Positions 41,816-50,604 of a stretch of DNA of 64,000 bases are shown in pieces (within the stretch, counting starts at the first letter, position 1; the number at the start of each line of letters is the position of its first letter). The DNA is taken from contig CANJXC010000009.1 of assembly GCA_947478845.1 (NCBI GenBank), forward strand, positions 62,001 to 126,000. The letters are read 5' to 3'. Below the pieces are notes generated by a model that did no database searches, was not told the DNA's origin, and worked only from the letters and a program-made list of their open reading frames with translations. A program made the translations under genes and the position numbers. Source of the stretch: Spirochaetales bacterium. Lineage in GTDB: Bacteria > Spirochaetota > Spirochaetia > JABEVK01.

Positions 41816-44254
41816 ATGCTCATCAGGCCTATCGAACGTGCGCTTTTTCTCCGAGGGGTGTACGTGGTCTTTTGCCTCGTGGTTGGCCTGATTCTGGCCA
41901 CAAGTAGGCAGTATGTTCATGACCAAACTTTAGTGCAGCAGGGAGAATGGCTTCAAACTCTAACCCGTGTCATCGACAAGACTGTTTCCAATCAACTGGT
42001 GCTAACGGGTCACGCCCTAGGGGATCTGAGATCGGGTCTTTACTCGAATCCTGGTGACCTTGGGCAATTGGCCGATACGCTTCCCGGGATTAAATCACTG
42101 TTGGTGGCCGATAGGTCGGGCAAAATTGTTACCTCGGACCGTCCTGACTTGGTAGGAAGAACTCTTGCTGAAGGCCAGGACCTCCAGAGGCTCAAGACTT
42201 TCCTCGGGCGCAATAGGTTGAGTATTTCTCTGAAGCCGGAGTTAAACCGTGGAGTCCCTGTGCTCATGGCTGAACAAGCCATTGTCAATCGGCAGGGGGA
42301 GTTTGAAGGCCTTGTACAGGCTAGTTTTGATCCGAAATACTACCAGACTCTCCTCGATTCCGTGCGTCATGGGCCCTTAGCCTGGGCTCGTCTGTATCAG
42401 GGATCTGGTAATGTGTATGTCGAGGTGGCAGAAGGCGCCAATTTTGTCGGATTACGTAGCACTTCCGAGTCTTCAGATATTCGGCAGTTTCTGGCCAAGG
42501 CCGATGAAACCTGGTTGAGGACAGTCTCCAGAGCAGAGGTAGGTGAAATACCCCGGCAGTCGGCCTTTCGTTTGATTCGGCCTACCGGGCTTACACTGGG
42601 CTCTCCTTTGGTGGTGGAGGTTGGCCTCGACCTGCGACCTCGTCTGGCAAGGTGGGGAAGCGAGTTCGTCATTTTAGGCCTTCTATACCTTGGGTGCTCG
42701 GTGTCGGGTTTCGTCCTTCTGTCTTGGTATTTTCGACGGCAAAGGGTTCAGAGTGCCGAAAACCTCGCGAATTCGGAGTTGCTCCATGAGAGCTCGCTTC
42801 GTTTCCAACTTGCCACCGAAGCTGCCCGCCTGGGAGTTTGGGAGTGGCGTGCTGATACTGATAACCTCATTTGGGACCACAAGATGTTTGAACTCTATGG
42901 AATCGAACAAGAAGGTTTTGTTCCTGTGATGGCCAGTTGGGACAACCGGCTGCTCAAGGAGGACCGTCAGAAGGCCGCCGAGCAATTACAAAGTGGCGTC
43001 ACATCCGGCAGCCCGACGGTAAGGCTTTTTCGCATTGCGGTGGGGGTTTCGGTGCGTTGGATACAATGTACCTCTCAATATCTCGACGCCCGGGGCGATA
43101 GGCCTGCGAGGTTCATTGGGTTCAATGAAGAGGTAACACAGCGACTCGAGGGCGCTTTGGCTGTTGCCGAAAGCGAGAGGTTTCTGCGCACTCTCACCGA
43201 GTCGCTTCCTACCCAAGTCGCCTATTACTCGGCCGACTTGGTTTGTGGCTTCGCCAACAGCAAATATGCCAGTAGCCATAATTCCTCGCCCGAACGCATT
43301 ATGGGCAACTCATTCCAGAACCTTCTTGGGTCGGAGCTTTACCAACGGCGCAAGCCGTCTATCGAAGAGGTTCTCGCAGGCAATCCGGTCGAAATTGAGG
43401 ATACCTTCGAAAGCTCGCCAGGTGTGATCAACTACCTATGGATCCACTACATCCCCAACATTCGAAACGGGGTCACCGAGGGCTTCTTTGTTCTAGTTGA
43501 TGACATCCGCGAGCTCAAAGTAACGCAAACCCAACTGGAGGCCCAGCAGGGAAGGTTGATTCTGAACGCGCGGATGGCACAAATGGGAGAAATGCTGAGT
43601 CTTATAGCCCACCAGTGGCGCCAACCGCTCACCGTGGTCAGTGTTCTGGTGGGCAATATCCAGCTTAAATCACAACTCGGTGGCTTAGACGTAGACTACC
43701 TCATGCCGAAGCTGGACAAGATCAATCAGACGGTGCACTCCCTTTCGGGTACCATCGAGTCGTTCCGTTCTTTCTATGCGCCGACGAAAACAAAGGAAGA
43801 CTCGGATTTGTTGGAGGTGACCAGCAAGGCTCTCGAGTTTCTCTCTCCGGTTCTTAGAAAGCAGAGTTTGGAAGTCCGCTCTGACCCGCCCTCGTCGCCC
43901 GTGTTCTCTTGGGTCCTTCGGGCTGAATTGATGCAAGTTATTGTGGAGATCCTGACAAACGCGGTTTTTGCCCTGACCCCCAAGGGAGGCTGGATTTCGC
44001 TGGAATGGACCGTGGGCACCTCCGAAGCGAACCTCGCCATTGCCAACAACGGGGGCGCTATTCCCGAAATGGATCTTCCCAAGATCTTTTTGCCCGATTT
44101 CACGACCAAGACAGATGGGTCGGGGACCGGATTGGGACTCTACATGGCGAGGGTCATCATCGAGAGCCACCACGGGGGCCGCTTGAACGCCGAGGTAGCC
44201 AACGATATCACCACCTTCCGGATTACCCTTCCCTTGGAGGAAACGCGGAAATGA
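41816..44254 (+). CDS. Sensor histidine kinase with extracytoplasmic sensor and PAS domains
   Basis: 812 residues. Membrane helix at about 14-30, extracytoplasmic region at 38-275 (dCACHE-like: IKSLLVADRSGKIVTSDRPDLVGRTLAEG), second helix at about 283-303, PAS domain at about 320-440 (RFQLATEAARLGVWEWRADTDNLIWD), second PAS at about 445-570 (PTQVAYYSADLVCGFANSKYA), and a kinase core with LIAHQWRQPL (phosphorylated His at about 598), then N, G1 and G2 boxes (ILTNAVFAL, TKTDGSGTGLGLYMAR). It autophosphorylates and passes phosphate to a receiver, probably that of the next gene, which it overlaps by four bases. TAGACT (41803-41808) ends seven bases before the ATG. Confidence 0.92.
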   Translation: MLIRPIERALFLRGVYVVFCLVVGLILATSRQYVHDQTLVQQGEWLQTLTRVIDKTVSNQLVLTGHALGDLRSGLYSNPGDLGQLADTLPGIKSLLVADRSGKIVTSDRPDLVGRTLAEGQDLQRLKTFLGRNRLSISLKPELNRGVPVLMAEQAIVNRQGEFEGLVQASFDPKYYQTLLDSVRHGPLAWARLYQGSGNVYVEVAEGANFVGLRSTSESSDIRQFLAKADETWLRTVSRAEVGEIPRQSAFRLIRPTGLTLGSPLVVEVGLDLRPRLARWGSEFVILGLLYLGCSVSGFVLLSWYFRRQRVQSAENLANSELLHESSLRFQLATEAARLGVWEWRADTDNLIWDHKMFELYGIEQEGFVPVMASWDNRLLKEDRQKAAEQLQSGVTSGSPTVRLFRIAVGVSVRWIQCTSQYLDARGDRPARFIGFNEEVTQRLEGALAVAESERFLRTLTESLPTQVAYYSADLVCGFANSKYASSHNSSPERIMGNSFQNLLGSELYQRRKPSIEEVLAGNPVEIEDTFESSPGVINYLWIHYIPNIRNGVTEGFFVLVDDIRELKVTQTQLEAQQGRLILNARMAQMGEMLSLIAHQWRQPLTVVSVLVGNIQLKSQLGGLDVDYLMPKLDKINQTVHSLSGTIESFRSFYAPTKTKEDSDLLEVTSKALEFLSPVLRKQSLEVRSDPPSSPVFSWVLRAELMQVIVEILTNAVFALTPKGGWISLEWTVGTSEANLAIANNGGAIPEMDLPKIFLPDFTTKTDGSGTGLGLYMARVIIESHHGGRLNAEVANDITTFRITLPLEETRK

Positions 44255-45480
44255 TCGCAAATCTGACGAGCCATCAGAATCCTCTCCTCAAACAGATTTT
44301 GTCGTTAGCGGAAGGCGTGAGCGTGCTCTACGTGGAAGACGAGCCGGTAATTCGCGAAGAAATGGCCGAGACTCTCTCCACTCTGTTTCCGGAGGTCGTC
44401 ACAGCGACCAATGGTAAGGAAGGCCTTGCCCTTTTCCAGTCTCGTGAGTTCCTTTTGGTGGTTACCGATATCAATATGCCCCTGATGAACGGCATCGAGC
44501 TGATCCGAGAGATTCGAAAGCTAAGGCCCAGCCAATCGGTGCTCGTCACCTCGGCTTACAGCGATGCGGCCAATCTCATTCCTCTGCTCAATCTTGGAGT
44601 TGGAAGCTTTGTGCTTAAGCCCCTTTCCTGGGAGCAGTTATTGCCAGCGTTTTTCAAGGAGCTTTCAGTGGCCCTGGCTACCCAGCAGGAACAGCGCTAC
44701 CAGAAACGACTCGAACGCGAGGTCAACTTGAGAACCGAAGAGCTGCGTGAGGCTCAGACCCAGTTGCTGAGGCTCAGCGAAGCCAAGGACGGTATGCTAG
44801 CGCTGATTAGTCACGAAATGCGCACACCCCTTAACGCAATCTTGGGCTTTCTGGAACTCGTCCGGCCCTCCTTAGCCCACGACCCCGATGCCTTGGTTTT
44901 CCTCGGTTATGTTGATCAAGCGGCGAACCGGCTCGACCGCTCCACCAAAAAAGCTCTGGAGTTCAGCCACTTCTCCACGGGTAAGAAGTCCCTAAGCCTC
45001 ATGGAGATCCATTTGGAAGTGTTAGTCCAGTCTGTTTGGGATCAGGTGTTGACGTCTTTAGCCCCAGAATCGCGACCCCAATTGACGGCTACAGGTGTTA
45101 AAGAGAAACTGCTGTATTCGGATTCGGAAATGGTGGCCGAGGTGCTCCGAAACCTGTTTGAGAACGGTATTAAATACGGCGTCCCCAACCCCGTCTTGGA
45201 GGTGTCACTTGCCATCAAAGGGATCTGGGCCGAACTGACGGTTCGTGACCACGGACCAGGGTTTAGTGAGCACTCGCTGGCTCAACTATTCGTTCCTTTC
45301 ACCTCAGGAAACATCATGCATCATTCCGAAGGGATGGGACTCGGCCTGGCCCTTGTCGAAGTCATCATGATGACCTTGGGTGGTAAGGCCAGTGGTGGAA
45401 ACCATCAGGAGGGCGGAGCCTGGATCACACTCTCCTTCCCTGTCCAACGGGAGCCTAATCTGAAGGCCACACAGTCCTAA
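44251..45480 (+). CDS. Receiver domain-histidine kinase hybrid
   Basis: 409 residues. A receiver domain comes first (VLYVEDEP, phosphoacceptor Asp73 in VVTDINMPLMNG, Lys in SFVLKPLSW), then a coiled coil (about 135-165), HisKA with LALISHEMRTPLNAILGFLEL, and an ATPase domain with LFENGIKYG, DHGPGFS and GMGLGLALVEV. There is no membrane segment, so it is soluble. The ATG overlaps the stop of the sensor kinase gene (ATGA) with GGAGGAAA upstream. This suggests a phosphorelay in which the first kinase controls the second. No DNA-binding output is encoded nearby. The 3' end overlaps the next minus-strand gene by 26 bases. Confidence 0.92.
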   Translation: MIANLTSHQNPLLKQILSLAEGVSVLYVEDEPVIREEMAETLSTLFPEVVTATNGKEGLALFQSREFLLVVTDINMPLMNGIELIREIRKLRPSQSVLVTSAYSDAANLIPLLNLGVGSFVLKPLSWEQLLPAFFKELSVALATQQEQRYQKRLEREVNLRTEELREAQTQLLRLSEAKDGMLALISHEMRTPLNAILGFLELVRPSLAHDPDALVFLGYVDQAANRLDRSTKKALEFSHFSTGKKSLSLMEIHLEVLVQSVWDQVLTSLAPESRPQLTATGVKEKLLYSDSEMVAEVLRNLFENGIKYGVPNPVLEVSLAIKGIWAELTVRDHGPGFSEHSLAQLFVPFTSGNIMHHSEGMGLGLALVEVIMMTLGGKASGGNHQEGGAWITLSFPVQREPNLKATQS

Positions 45481-46933
45481 GATCGCCAGAAATGACTCCA
45501 AATCGCTCGTGCACAAGCTTCTCTAGGGCCTGCGCCGCAGCCAGCAGTTCGGCCAGAGCCGAGGCCTTTTGCGCTGGGGTGAGGGTGACCTTGTCGAGAA
45601 CACGTCCTGAAAGGTAGGCAGGCCACTCGCTGCGCACCTGTTGCAACAAGTACGACTGGAACTCGTTGATCATCAACGGCAGGTCGGCCGGATCGTACTG
45701 CGAGGCGGCCAAGAAGGCGATGAAGGCCTGCTGAGTGGACCGGGAGAGTTGGTTCCAGAGATCCCGAACCCCACGGCGGAACTCCTGGTCGGTGAAGTAC
45801 AAACCATGAAAGCCCTCGTGGGTGAACAGGAAACCCCGTAACGCGGGGGGGGATTCCATACTGATTCCCAGTACAGCTCCAACTGTGGCTTGCCAGACGC
45901 CTGAGGCCGTTGCTTTCAGCATTCCAGAGTCAGCCAGACGGCCGCGTAGCTCACGTTCGCGGGGGTTCAAGGGAAACCCCTTTTGTGAAGCGAGAGTAAA
46001 AAAACGGGCTAGATCAGTTGCATCGTAGTCATGGGCATTCCACCCGTGTTTGCCGCTCAAGTTTGCGTCCGACACCAGAGTGCCACGCGTCCCGGTTTTC
46101 TCTACAAAGTAGGCCAGCCTCTTGAAGTAATCATCCTGAACGGCGTAGCTTCGGGTCACAAGTATGAGAACATTGTTAGCCGACCACTGAAACCATTCGT
46201 GACTCGGGTTTCGCCATGCCGAGACTGGCCACGCTAGCAGGGTGGCCACATCCACTGGCAAGGGAAGTTTGGGCGCCACTCCCGCCGGATGGAGGCCGAC
46301 CTTGAAACTTTCGTCGCCGGCATCCTGCGGCATCACCGTGACGAGGCGAGGGTTCACGCCCCATGCCACCGGGGAATACGCCCAGCGTTCTACCCCCGCT
46401 GAACCTGTAAAATGGCGGGACTGGTTACCGTCATCAACCTCGACCTGCCAACCCGCCCTTGAAGCAAGGTTGAGCTCAAGTCGAGGACTATAGCCTTCGG
46501 GAAGGGTCCACTCGGGGAACTCGAAACGGTAGCCCCAGCGTTCAGAAACCGAAACCCGCGAAATTAAGAGCCAGTCCAACTGCCTTCGCGCTGGCGACCC
46601 GGCCAAATGCATCACCCGAGAGGTGGGCACCCAAGCTCCGGTGAGGCTGATTCTCAGAGCACCCGGCTCCAGGGGCCAGGACCAGACCGTATTGACCCCT
46701 GCTACCACCGGCAAATCGACCTGCTTTCGAAACCCGTGACCCTCCAGTTGCAACTTCACGGCACCCGCGCCCTTCAAGGGGCCAATGATGAGCCACTGTC
46801 GCTGGTCACGATCTGTGGCATCCAAGGTTATTGAAACCTCGCTGCCCAAAGGGGTACCCAAGCTGGCTGCAGAAAGTGAGCTCGCCAGCCACCAAAGAGC
46901 GAGCGCTCCTCGGTAGTTGCGTTGAAGGTTCAT
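45455..46933 (-). CDS. Secreted protein with HEGFH motif, possible zinc metallopeptidase
   Basis: 492 residues. A signal peptide (RGALALWWLASSLSAAS) precedes a beta-rich N-terminal half (to about residue 240). The C-terminal half is helical and contains FTHEGFHGLYF (HExxH at about residues 370-374) and, 48 residues later, INEFQSYLLQQ, whose glutamate could be the third zinc ligand of a gluzincin. I do not recognise the family, and the two motifs are the only basis for the enzyme call. No Shine-Dalgarno sequence; TAGTAT on the minus strand (46940-46945) ends six bases before the ATG. It is divergent from the gene at 46952. Confidence 0.7.
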   Translation of the reverse strand: MNLQRNYRGALALWWLASSLSAASLGTPLGSEVSITLDATDRDQRQWLIIGPLKGAGAVKLQLEGHGFRKQVDLPVVAGVNTVWSWPLEPGALRISLTGAWVPTSRVMHLAGSPARRQLDWLLISRVSVSERWGYRFEFPEWTLPEGYSPRLELNLASRAGWQVEVDDGNQSRHFTGSAGVERWAYSPVAWGVNPRLVTVMPQDAGDESFKVGLHPAGVAPKLPLPVDVATLLAWPVSAWRNPSHEWFQWSANNVLILVTRSYAVQDDYFKRLAYFVEKTGTRGTLVSDANLSGKHGWNAHDYDATDLARFFTLASQKGFPLNPRERELRGRLADSGMLKATASGVWQATVGAVLGISMESPPALRGFLFTHEGFHGLYFTDQEFRRGVRDLWNQLSRSTQQAFIAFLAASQYDPADLPLMINEFQSYLLQQVRSEWPAYLSGRVLDKVTLTPAQKASALAELLAAAQALEKLVHERFGVISGDLRTVWPSD

Positions 46934-46946
46934 GGCGCCATACTAT
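46917..46946 (+). promoter_or_regulatory. Promoter for the gene at 46952; its -10 overlaps a minus-strand -10
   Basis: TTGCGT (46917-46922), 18-base spacer, TACTAT (46941-46946), ending five bases before the ATG at 46952. The same bases read on the minus strand (46940-46945) give TAGTAT, six bases before the ATG of the divergent gene at 46933. Confidence 0.5.
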
Positions 46947-46951
46947 CATGC

Positions 46952-47413
46952 ATGGAAACCCCAATGAAACAGCGTGTTCTTGTCTGGTTGCCCCCCGACG
47001 GTGATTCCCGGGCCCAAAAGTGGCAAATCAACTACGCTCGGCAAACCCGGCGCTCGGAACTCTTGGGACGCCCAGCTCATGCGCGTGTGGAGCCTCCGGG
47101 TGTCCGCCCCCGCGGCCGACTAAAGACAGGGGTTTGGAGAAGCGATGCCACGGGACTTTATCTATCCTTGACCGATGGCTTGGGTTGGGCCGGAGAGTTG
47201 CGTTTGGGGGAGGCTGCCGAACCGCCCCTTCCTGTACCCCAAGATCTGCCGGACTGGACTTGGCGCCGGGGAAGACTGGCGTGGCTCAATGAAGAGACTT
47301 CAGGGCTTTCTGTGACTTGGCAGTGGGAGCCGGTTTCCGGTTGGAAGGCTTGGGAACCCAAGGAACCAGTGAGTTTGCACGTCCCAAACTTGCGTGTCCC
47401 GAAGCCACAATAA
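46952..47413 (+). CDS. Small arginine/tryptophan-rich protein, unknown function
   Basis: 153 residues starting METPMKQRVLVWLPPDGDSRAQKW; a second ATG at 46964 is an alternative start. It is basic, with many Trp and Pro (DWTWRRGRLAWLNEE), and has no signal or membrane helix. Support for it being real is a promoter at 46917-46946 and a frame open over its full length; against it, the last 128 bases overlap the convergent lipoprotein gene. I recognise no family. Confidence 0.5.
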   Translation: METPMKQRVLVWLPPDGDSRAQKWQINYARQTRRSELLGRPAHARVEPPGVRPRGRLKTGVWRSDATGLYLSLTDGLGWAGELRLGEAAEPPLPVPQDLPDWTWRRGRLAWLNEETSGLSVTWQWEPVSGWKAWEPKEPVSLHVPNLRVPKPQ

Positions 47414-48200
47414 GCCAGGAATTGGCCTTGTCCCGGCACCAAGTGCGGTTTGCGGTGCATCCAACTGGCGTGTGTTCCGTGATTGCCAACTCGGATTGGG
47501 TCTGTTTGGCCAAAGCCTGACCTTCCCCTGCCCGTAGACTCCACACAAACTGATCTGTCGGTGGTGACTCAGGATCGGGTCGAACGCTTAGCACGCCGGC
47601 TACGGCTGAAAGTCCTTTTCCACCTGGCTGAATGTAAACCCTAGTGCCAAGGGCCGAGCCGGCTTTGTACAGAACAATCACGTAGTTACCCTGAGAAACT
47701 TGGACATCGGGAAACACCATTTCCCGCCTTTCGCGGCCCGGGCCCCGGTATTCAAGCGTAATTCCGCCCAAGTTGCCGGCTTCCAGTACCAGCAACTCCA
47801 CCCCGTCGGGCTTTTTTCCCGAACCTGCAAACCTGACTTCGTTCAGCCTGAGCTTGGCGGGGTGCCGATTAGGGCCTAGAACAGTTCCTTGCAAACTCGT
47901 TGGATTCCCCGCTAGGTCGGTGACCGAGACGTTCCATCGGTAGCGCTGACCGGGGTGCAGCGACGATGGCAGGGGAAGCTTTAACTTTGTGTCTTCCACC
48001 TCGAGCGGCAGACCGCCCTCGGCGAACTCTGCTTCCGCTTCCGCCTTGCCTAGATTTTCGTCCCATTCCAACGTAAGAGTCTCTAGCCCTGCCAGGTAGC
48101 TTCGTTTCAACTTCGGCCCTTGCGTATCGGTGGGGCCGGTAAGCCCACAGGCGGAAAGACCGATTACTGAGAGAAAAAGCAGCAGGCAAACTATACGCAT
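47286..48200 (-). CDS. Predicted lipoprotein, unknown function
   Basis: 304 residues. MRIVCLLLFLSVIGLSAC is a lipoprotein signal (Cys18), with AAGGAGG upstream of the ATG. The mature part resembles two beta domains: first an Ig-like unit (YRWNVSVTDLAGNPTSLQGTVLG), then one like the lamin-tail/LTD fold (RLNEVRFAGSGKKPDGVELLVLEAGNLGGITLEY, then QGNYVIVLYKAG). LTD domains occur in secreted bacterial proteins, but I give this only as a likeness. Its last 128 bases overlap the convergent gene at 46952-47413. Confidence 0.75.
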   Translation of the reverse strand: MRIVCLLLFLSVIGLSACGLTGPTDTQGPKLKRSYLAGLETLTLEWDENLGKAEAEAEFAEGGLPLEVEDTKLKLPLPSSLHPGQRYRWNVSVTDLAGNPTSLQGTVLGPNRHPAKLRLNEVRFAGSGKKPDGVELLVLEAGNLGGITLEYRGPGRERREMVFPDVQVSQGNYVIVLYKAGSALGTRVYIQPGGKGLSAVAGVLSVRPDPESPPTDQFVWSLRAGEGQALAKQTQSELAITEHTPVGCTANRTWCRDKANSWLIVASGHASLGRANSLVPWVPKPSNRKPAPTAKSQKALKSLH

Positions 48201-48290
48201 CCTTTGGCCTCCTTGCCTAACACACAGCAGAAGTCGCGACTCTGCTTGAGCGTTGATTGGGAACTGCGCAACGCAAGCCGATAAAGAGGT

Positions 48291-49427
48291 ATGAAAAACC
48301 GCATCCGCTGGGTCTTGTTCTTGTGTTTGTTGGGTCTTTTCGAAGCTTCACTGGCAGCTCAAGACGCTCCCTTGAACCTCACTCCTTCCTCGGTACGGGT
48401 GGAAGCCCGCGAAGATGGGTATCATCTGTTTGTGAAAGCGGTACCTGGCTTGTCGAGCTTGCTGCTTACCGAAGCGTTTGAGACACCCGATCACCATTTG
48501 GCAACTTACGCCCTGCGTTCGTTGGAGCCCACAGCCGTCGGCCGCCTTGAAAAACGTCTTCTTGATGGCAAGTTCCTTACCGAGCCCCACAATTCGATTG
48601 TGAGCTCGAGCCCAACGACAGACGCCCTTCTTGGCCAAGCCTATGAACTGCACCTCCCGCCGGTTATCGAGTATGGAAACCGCTCCAGCCCGAACTCCCG
48701 TTGGGGTCAAGTGAAGGTCAAAGAACTCCTGAGCACCCCTGGCCAGGGTTTTTGGTTTTCCATCAGGGCCTTCGCAAAGCCCTACGCTGACTATTCAGGA
48801 GCCTACCAAGATAATGCCTTTGAGCTAAAAACTCTGCTGGTTCAGACTTCGGTGCCGAGCGGGAGTCGTTACGAGAAGGGTTTGGTTGAAGGATTTTCGA
48901 GGCTCGGCGACGCCTATCAGGCCACTGACATTCGAGATGCCCTCGGTCGAATCGTGCAGTCAATCTCTCGCCCGGGCGATAGTCTCGATTTGGTGCTCGC
49001 CATCGATACCACCAAGAGCATGGTGAAGAATCTGCGTGCCGTAAAAGAAAACCTTCTCGGTCCGATCCGCGAGCAGGCCAAAAAATTCAAGGCGTTCCGT
49101 ATCGGGCTCGTCTTCTATCGGGACTACATGGAAACCTACCTGACGAAGACGGTGGCCTTTCAAACCGACTTCGATGCCGTACAATCGGAACTCGACAAGG
49201 CCGTCGCCGAAGGCGGAGGCGACATACCGGAAGCGGTAGTAGAAGCTCTCTATGCGGGACTTTCGGAGTTGAATTGGTCCGCGGCAAACCGTGTCATCAT
49301 CGCGTTAGGTGATGCTCCGCCACACCCCTCACCACGGGGTTCGGTAACCGAAGCCCAAATGCGTCAGCTCGCTGAGAGCAAGAAGGTTGAAATCCAACTC
49401 ATCCTTTTGCCACAAACAGTTTTCTGA
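48291..49427 (+). CDS. Secreted von Willebrand factor A domain protein
   Basis: 378 residues. A signal peptide ending SLAAQ is followed by a beta-rich segment (to about residue 200) and a VWA domain with the metal-ion site DTTKSM (at about 239-244), later threonine and GDIPEAVVEALYAGL with the downstream aspartate of the MIDAS. It probably mediates metal-dependent protein contacts outside the inner membrane. AAGAGGT directly abuts the ATG, which is too close for normal use; GATAAA (48280-48285) with TTGGGA (48257-48262) could give a leaderless transcript. Its stop codon abuts that of the convergent lipoprotein. Confidence 0.85.
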   Translation: MKNRIRWVLFLCLLGLFEASLAAQDAPLNLTPSSVRVEAREDGYHLFVKAVPGLSSLLLTEAFETPDHHLATYALRSLEPTAVGRLEKRLLDGKFLTEPHNSIVSSSPTTDALLGQAYELHLPPVIEYGNRSSPNSRWGQVKVKELLSTPGQGFWFSIRAFAKPYADYSGAYQDNAFELKTLLVQTSVPSGSRYEKGLVEGFSRLGDAYQATDIRDALGRIVQSISRPGDSLDLVLAIDTTKSMVKNLRAVKENLLGPIREQAKKFKAFRIGLVFYRDYMETYLTKTVAFQTDFDAVQSELDKAVAEGGGDIPEAVVEALYAGLSELNWSAANRVIIALGDAPPHPSPRGSVTEAQMRQLAESKKVEIQLILLPQTVF

Positions 49428-49823
49428 TCAGGTTTTGGGAGCCGGGGATCCCTGAAAGTCCAAGAGTTTTTTCTCGGAAAGAACCTTGATCCAAGCCGGG
49501 TATTTGGCCGATTTGGTCACATCTTGGAACTCAGCAAGGATGCCTTGTAAATCTCGGATGGCACCCGTTGAGTCGCCTTGTTTGCTTCTCAGGAGCGCTA
49601 TCTCAAATCGGGCGCTGAGTTTTTCCTCAACCGTTCCGGCTTCCTGTTGAAGAAACTGCTCAAAGATGGCCTGGGCGACGTCAAAATGGTTCTGGTCGGT
49701 TTCAGCCTGAGCTCTTTGGAAGTAAATTTCCGTGGGCGAGCCATCGGGGATGTCTCGGTTGACAGTCGCACACGAAACCAACACTGTTGAAAGGGCCAAG
49801 GTCACCAGAAGAAGACGCTTCAT
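49428..49823 (-). CDS. Small TPR-like lipoprotein
   Basis: 131 residues. MKRLLLVTLALSTVLVSC is a lipoprotein signal (Cys18). The mature part contains TPR-like helices (PTEIYFQRAQAETDQNHFDVAQAIFEQFLQQ, ARFEIALLRSKQGDSTGAIRDLQGIL), suggesting protein binding in the periplasm, like small members of the YbgF/BamD group. The frame extends upstream, but the signal peptide fixes the start at 49823. TTGACC and TAAGCT lie upstream with an unusually long 19-base spacing, the latter seven bases before the ATG. Confidence 0.78.
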   Translation of the reverse strand: MKRLLLVTLALSTVLVSCATVNRDIPDGSPTEIYFQRAQAETDQNHFDVAQAIFEQFLQQEAGTVEEKLSARFEIALLRSKQGDSTGAIRDLQGILAEFQDVTKSAKYPAWIKVLSEKKLLDFQGSPAPKT

Positions 49824-49880
49824 GGCGACAAGCTTACCACGTGCCCCGGGTCGAGGGTCAATCACGAGAAGGGGTCCACT

Positions 49881-50597
49881 ATGCTCGCCGTTTTCATCAA
49901 TGTCTTTGCTGTTGTTCTTGGGTCGGGCGTCGGACTTTTGCTGGGCCGGAAACCCTCGGAAAAGCTTAAATCGCTGGTCATGGTGAGTGCAGGTCTTGTC
50001 ACCCTGTTGATAGGGATGCAGATGGCCTGGAAAGACCAACGAATCTTGTACCTGGTTCTCTCGGTCCTTGTGGGCGGGCTCATTGGCTCGGCCCTCGATA
50101 TCGAGGGAAAGATTCTGCGGATAGGTGACCGGTTGCAGCGTTTGGTTCCTTTTGAAACCGGCGGAAAAGACTTCGCCCAGGGATTTCTGACCTCCAGCGT
50201 GCTTTTCTGTGTGGGAGCCATGAGTATACTCGGTTCGTTCCAAGCCGGCGCAGAAGGCAAAATGGACATCATTCTGGTCAAATCGGTGATGGACGGCTTC
50301 ATGGCTTTCCTCCTTACAGGCGCCCTTGGTATCGGGGTAGGCTTCTCAGCGCTTTCCATCCTGGTCTACCAGGGATCTCTCACCTTACTGGCGGTCTGGG
50401 TCAAACCATGGGTCGACCTTCACCCCCTCGTGCTGGCTGAAGTCTCCGGCATTGGCGGTATCATGGTGATGATGATTTCACTGAATCTGCTGGAATTGAA
50501 GAAGATCCCGACAGGAAATTTCCTGCCGGGCTTGGTGCTCGCGGTGCTGTTTGTTCTGGCCGACCCGTGGCTGGCTCCCCTGACGGGAAGCCCTTAA
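49881..50597 (+). CDS. DUF554 membrane protein (YdfK-like)
   Basis: 238 residues, seven or so helices. INVFAVVLGSGVGLLLGRK at the N-terminus, LVGGLIGSALDIEGKI, FLTSSVLFCVGAMSILGSFQAG and VKSVMDGFMAFLLTGALGIGVGFS are the hallmarks of DUF554, an inner-membrane family of unknown function thought to be transporters. GAAGGGG lies seven bases before the ATG. It is divergent from the TPR-like lipoprotein gene and nearly abuts the convergent LysM gene. Confidence 0.9.
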   Translation: MLAVFINVFAVVLGSGVGLLLGRKPSEKLKSLVMVSAGLVTLLIGMQMAWKDQRILYLVLSVLVGGLIGSALDIEGKILRIGDRLQRLVPFETGGKDFAQGFLTSSVLFCVGAMSILGSFQAGAEGKMDIILVKSVMDGFMAFLLTGALGIGVGFSALSILVYQGSLTLLAVWVKPWVDLHPLVLAEVSGIGGIMVMMISLNLLELKKIPTGNFLPGLVLAVLFVLADPWLAPLTGSP

Positions 50598-50604
50598 TCC
50601 CCAG

